A stretch of DNA of 22,367 nucleotides, taken from positions 1 to 22,367 of the forward strand of contig WQYJ01000008.1 of assembly GCA_009781325.1 (NCBI GenBank), in the 5' to 3' direction. Made by a program: the position numbers and the translations under genes. A model generated the notes under the pieces. That model saw nothing but the letters and a program-made list of their open reading frames with translations, did no database searches and had not been told where the DNA came from. Origin of the DNA: Propionibacteriaceae bacterium (GTDB lineage Bacteria; Actinomycetota; Actinomycetes; Propionibacteriales; Propionibacteriaceae). Positions 22,263-22,367 of this stretch are shown piece after piece. Each line of letters opens with the position of its first letter. Position 1 is the stretch's first letter.

Positions 22263-22367
22263 CCAACCTGCCCACCACCCCTGGGCCAACCTGCCCACCA
22301 CCCCTGGGCCAACCTGCCCACCACCCCTGGGCCAACCTGCCCACCACCCCTGGGCCAACCTGCCCAC
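22263..22367. repeat. Perfect 23-bp tandem repeat running off the window end
   Basis: The unit (CCAACCTGCCCACCACCCCT plus GGG) starts at 22263, 22286, 22309, 22332 and 22355, giving four full copies and 13 bases of a fifth, with no mismatch. The period is not a multiple of three, so it is unlikely to be coding. It begins 45 bases after folC, and the total copy number is unknown because the window ends inside the array. Confidence 0.95.

Noticed and set aside
22263..22367. CRISPR or in-frame protein repeat
   Set aside because: The units are head-to-tail with no spacers, and 23 bp is not a multiple of three.

Overview
The window looks like chromosomal DNA of a moderate-GC actinomycete. The diagnostic genes are a mycothiol synthase (mshD), a GlnR-type orphan regulator beside it, a two-domain Nudix/histidine-phosphatase MutT1 next to polyphosphate kinase, an actinobacterial nitrobindin-like protein next to ygfZ, and start sites that look leaderless (TANNNT six bases before ATG). 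A member of Propionibacteriaceae would fit, but the genus is a guess from memory, not something the sequence proves.

Layout. (1) 1-3987 (+): an oligopeptide/dipeptide ABC transporter, oppB-oppC-oppD-oppF, with overlapping or almost abutting genes. The binding protein is not in view. OppD carries Val where the Walker B Asp should be. (2) 4057-4677 (+): KDPG aldolase, which overlaps the tail of the opposing operon by 11 bases. (3) 10075 down to 4667 (-): glnR-mshD-ppk-mutT1. The first three are joined by 4-base ATGA overlaps. The operon links nitrogen/phosphate regulation, mycothiol synthesis, polyphosphate and nucleotide-pool sanitation. The polyphosphate kinase has a disordered, proline-rich N-terminal extension of about 290 residues. 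(4) 10451-14241 (+): a compact five-gene operon encoding a small secreted two-cysteine peptide, a cysteine-repeat lipoprotein, a membrane adaptor with a peptidoglycan-binding domain, an ABC ATPase and an FtsX/MacB-type permease. I do not recognise the peptide or the lipoprotein. This is the best candidate here for an undescribed system: peptide export, immunity or envelope sensing. (5) 14319-15245 (-): an AbiEi-like/DUF559 nuclease-fold protein.

(6) 15246-16658 is about 1.4 kb without a convincing gene but full of structure. It holds two mutually inverted 65-bp hairpin units, a 608-bp foldback element bounded by perfect 39-bp inverted repeats with a second nested palindrome inside, and 147-bp direct repeats made of REP-like palindromes. 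(7) 16659-18185 (+): a 37-codon single-helix membrane protein, a nitrobindin-like protein that seems to lack the heme histidine, and the YgfZ folate-binding protein. (8) 18186-18458: 59-bp tandem copies of the same REP-like palindrome, lying between convergent ygfZ and ppa. (9) 18459-22217: inorganic pyrophosphatase (-), a two-helix membrane protein, class II fructose-bisphosphate aldolase and FolC (+). (10) 22263 to the end: a perfect 23-bp tandem repeat that runs off the window.

Most of the protein-coding content is core metabolism. The unusual parts are the peptide/lipoprotein/ABC operon and the dense, multi-family repeats of 15.3-18.5 kb. No tRNA, rRNA, CRISPR array or transposase gene was recognised.
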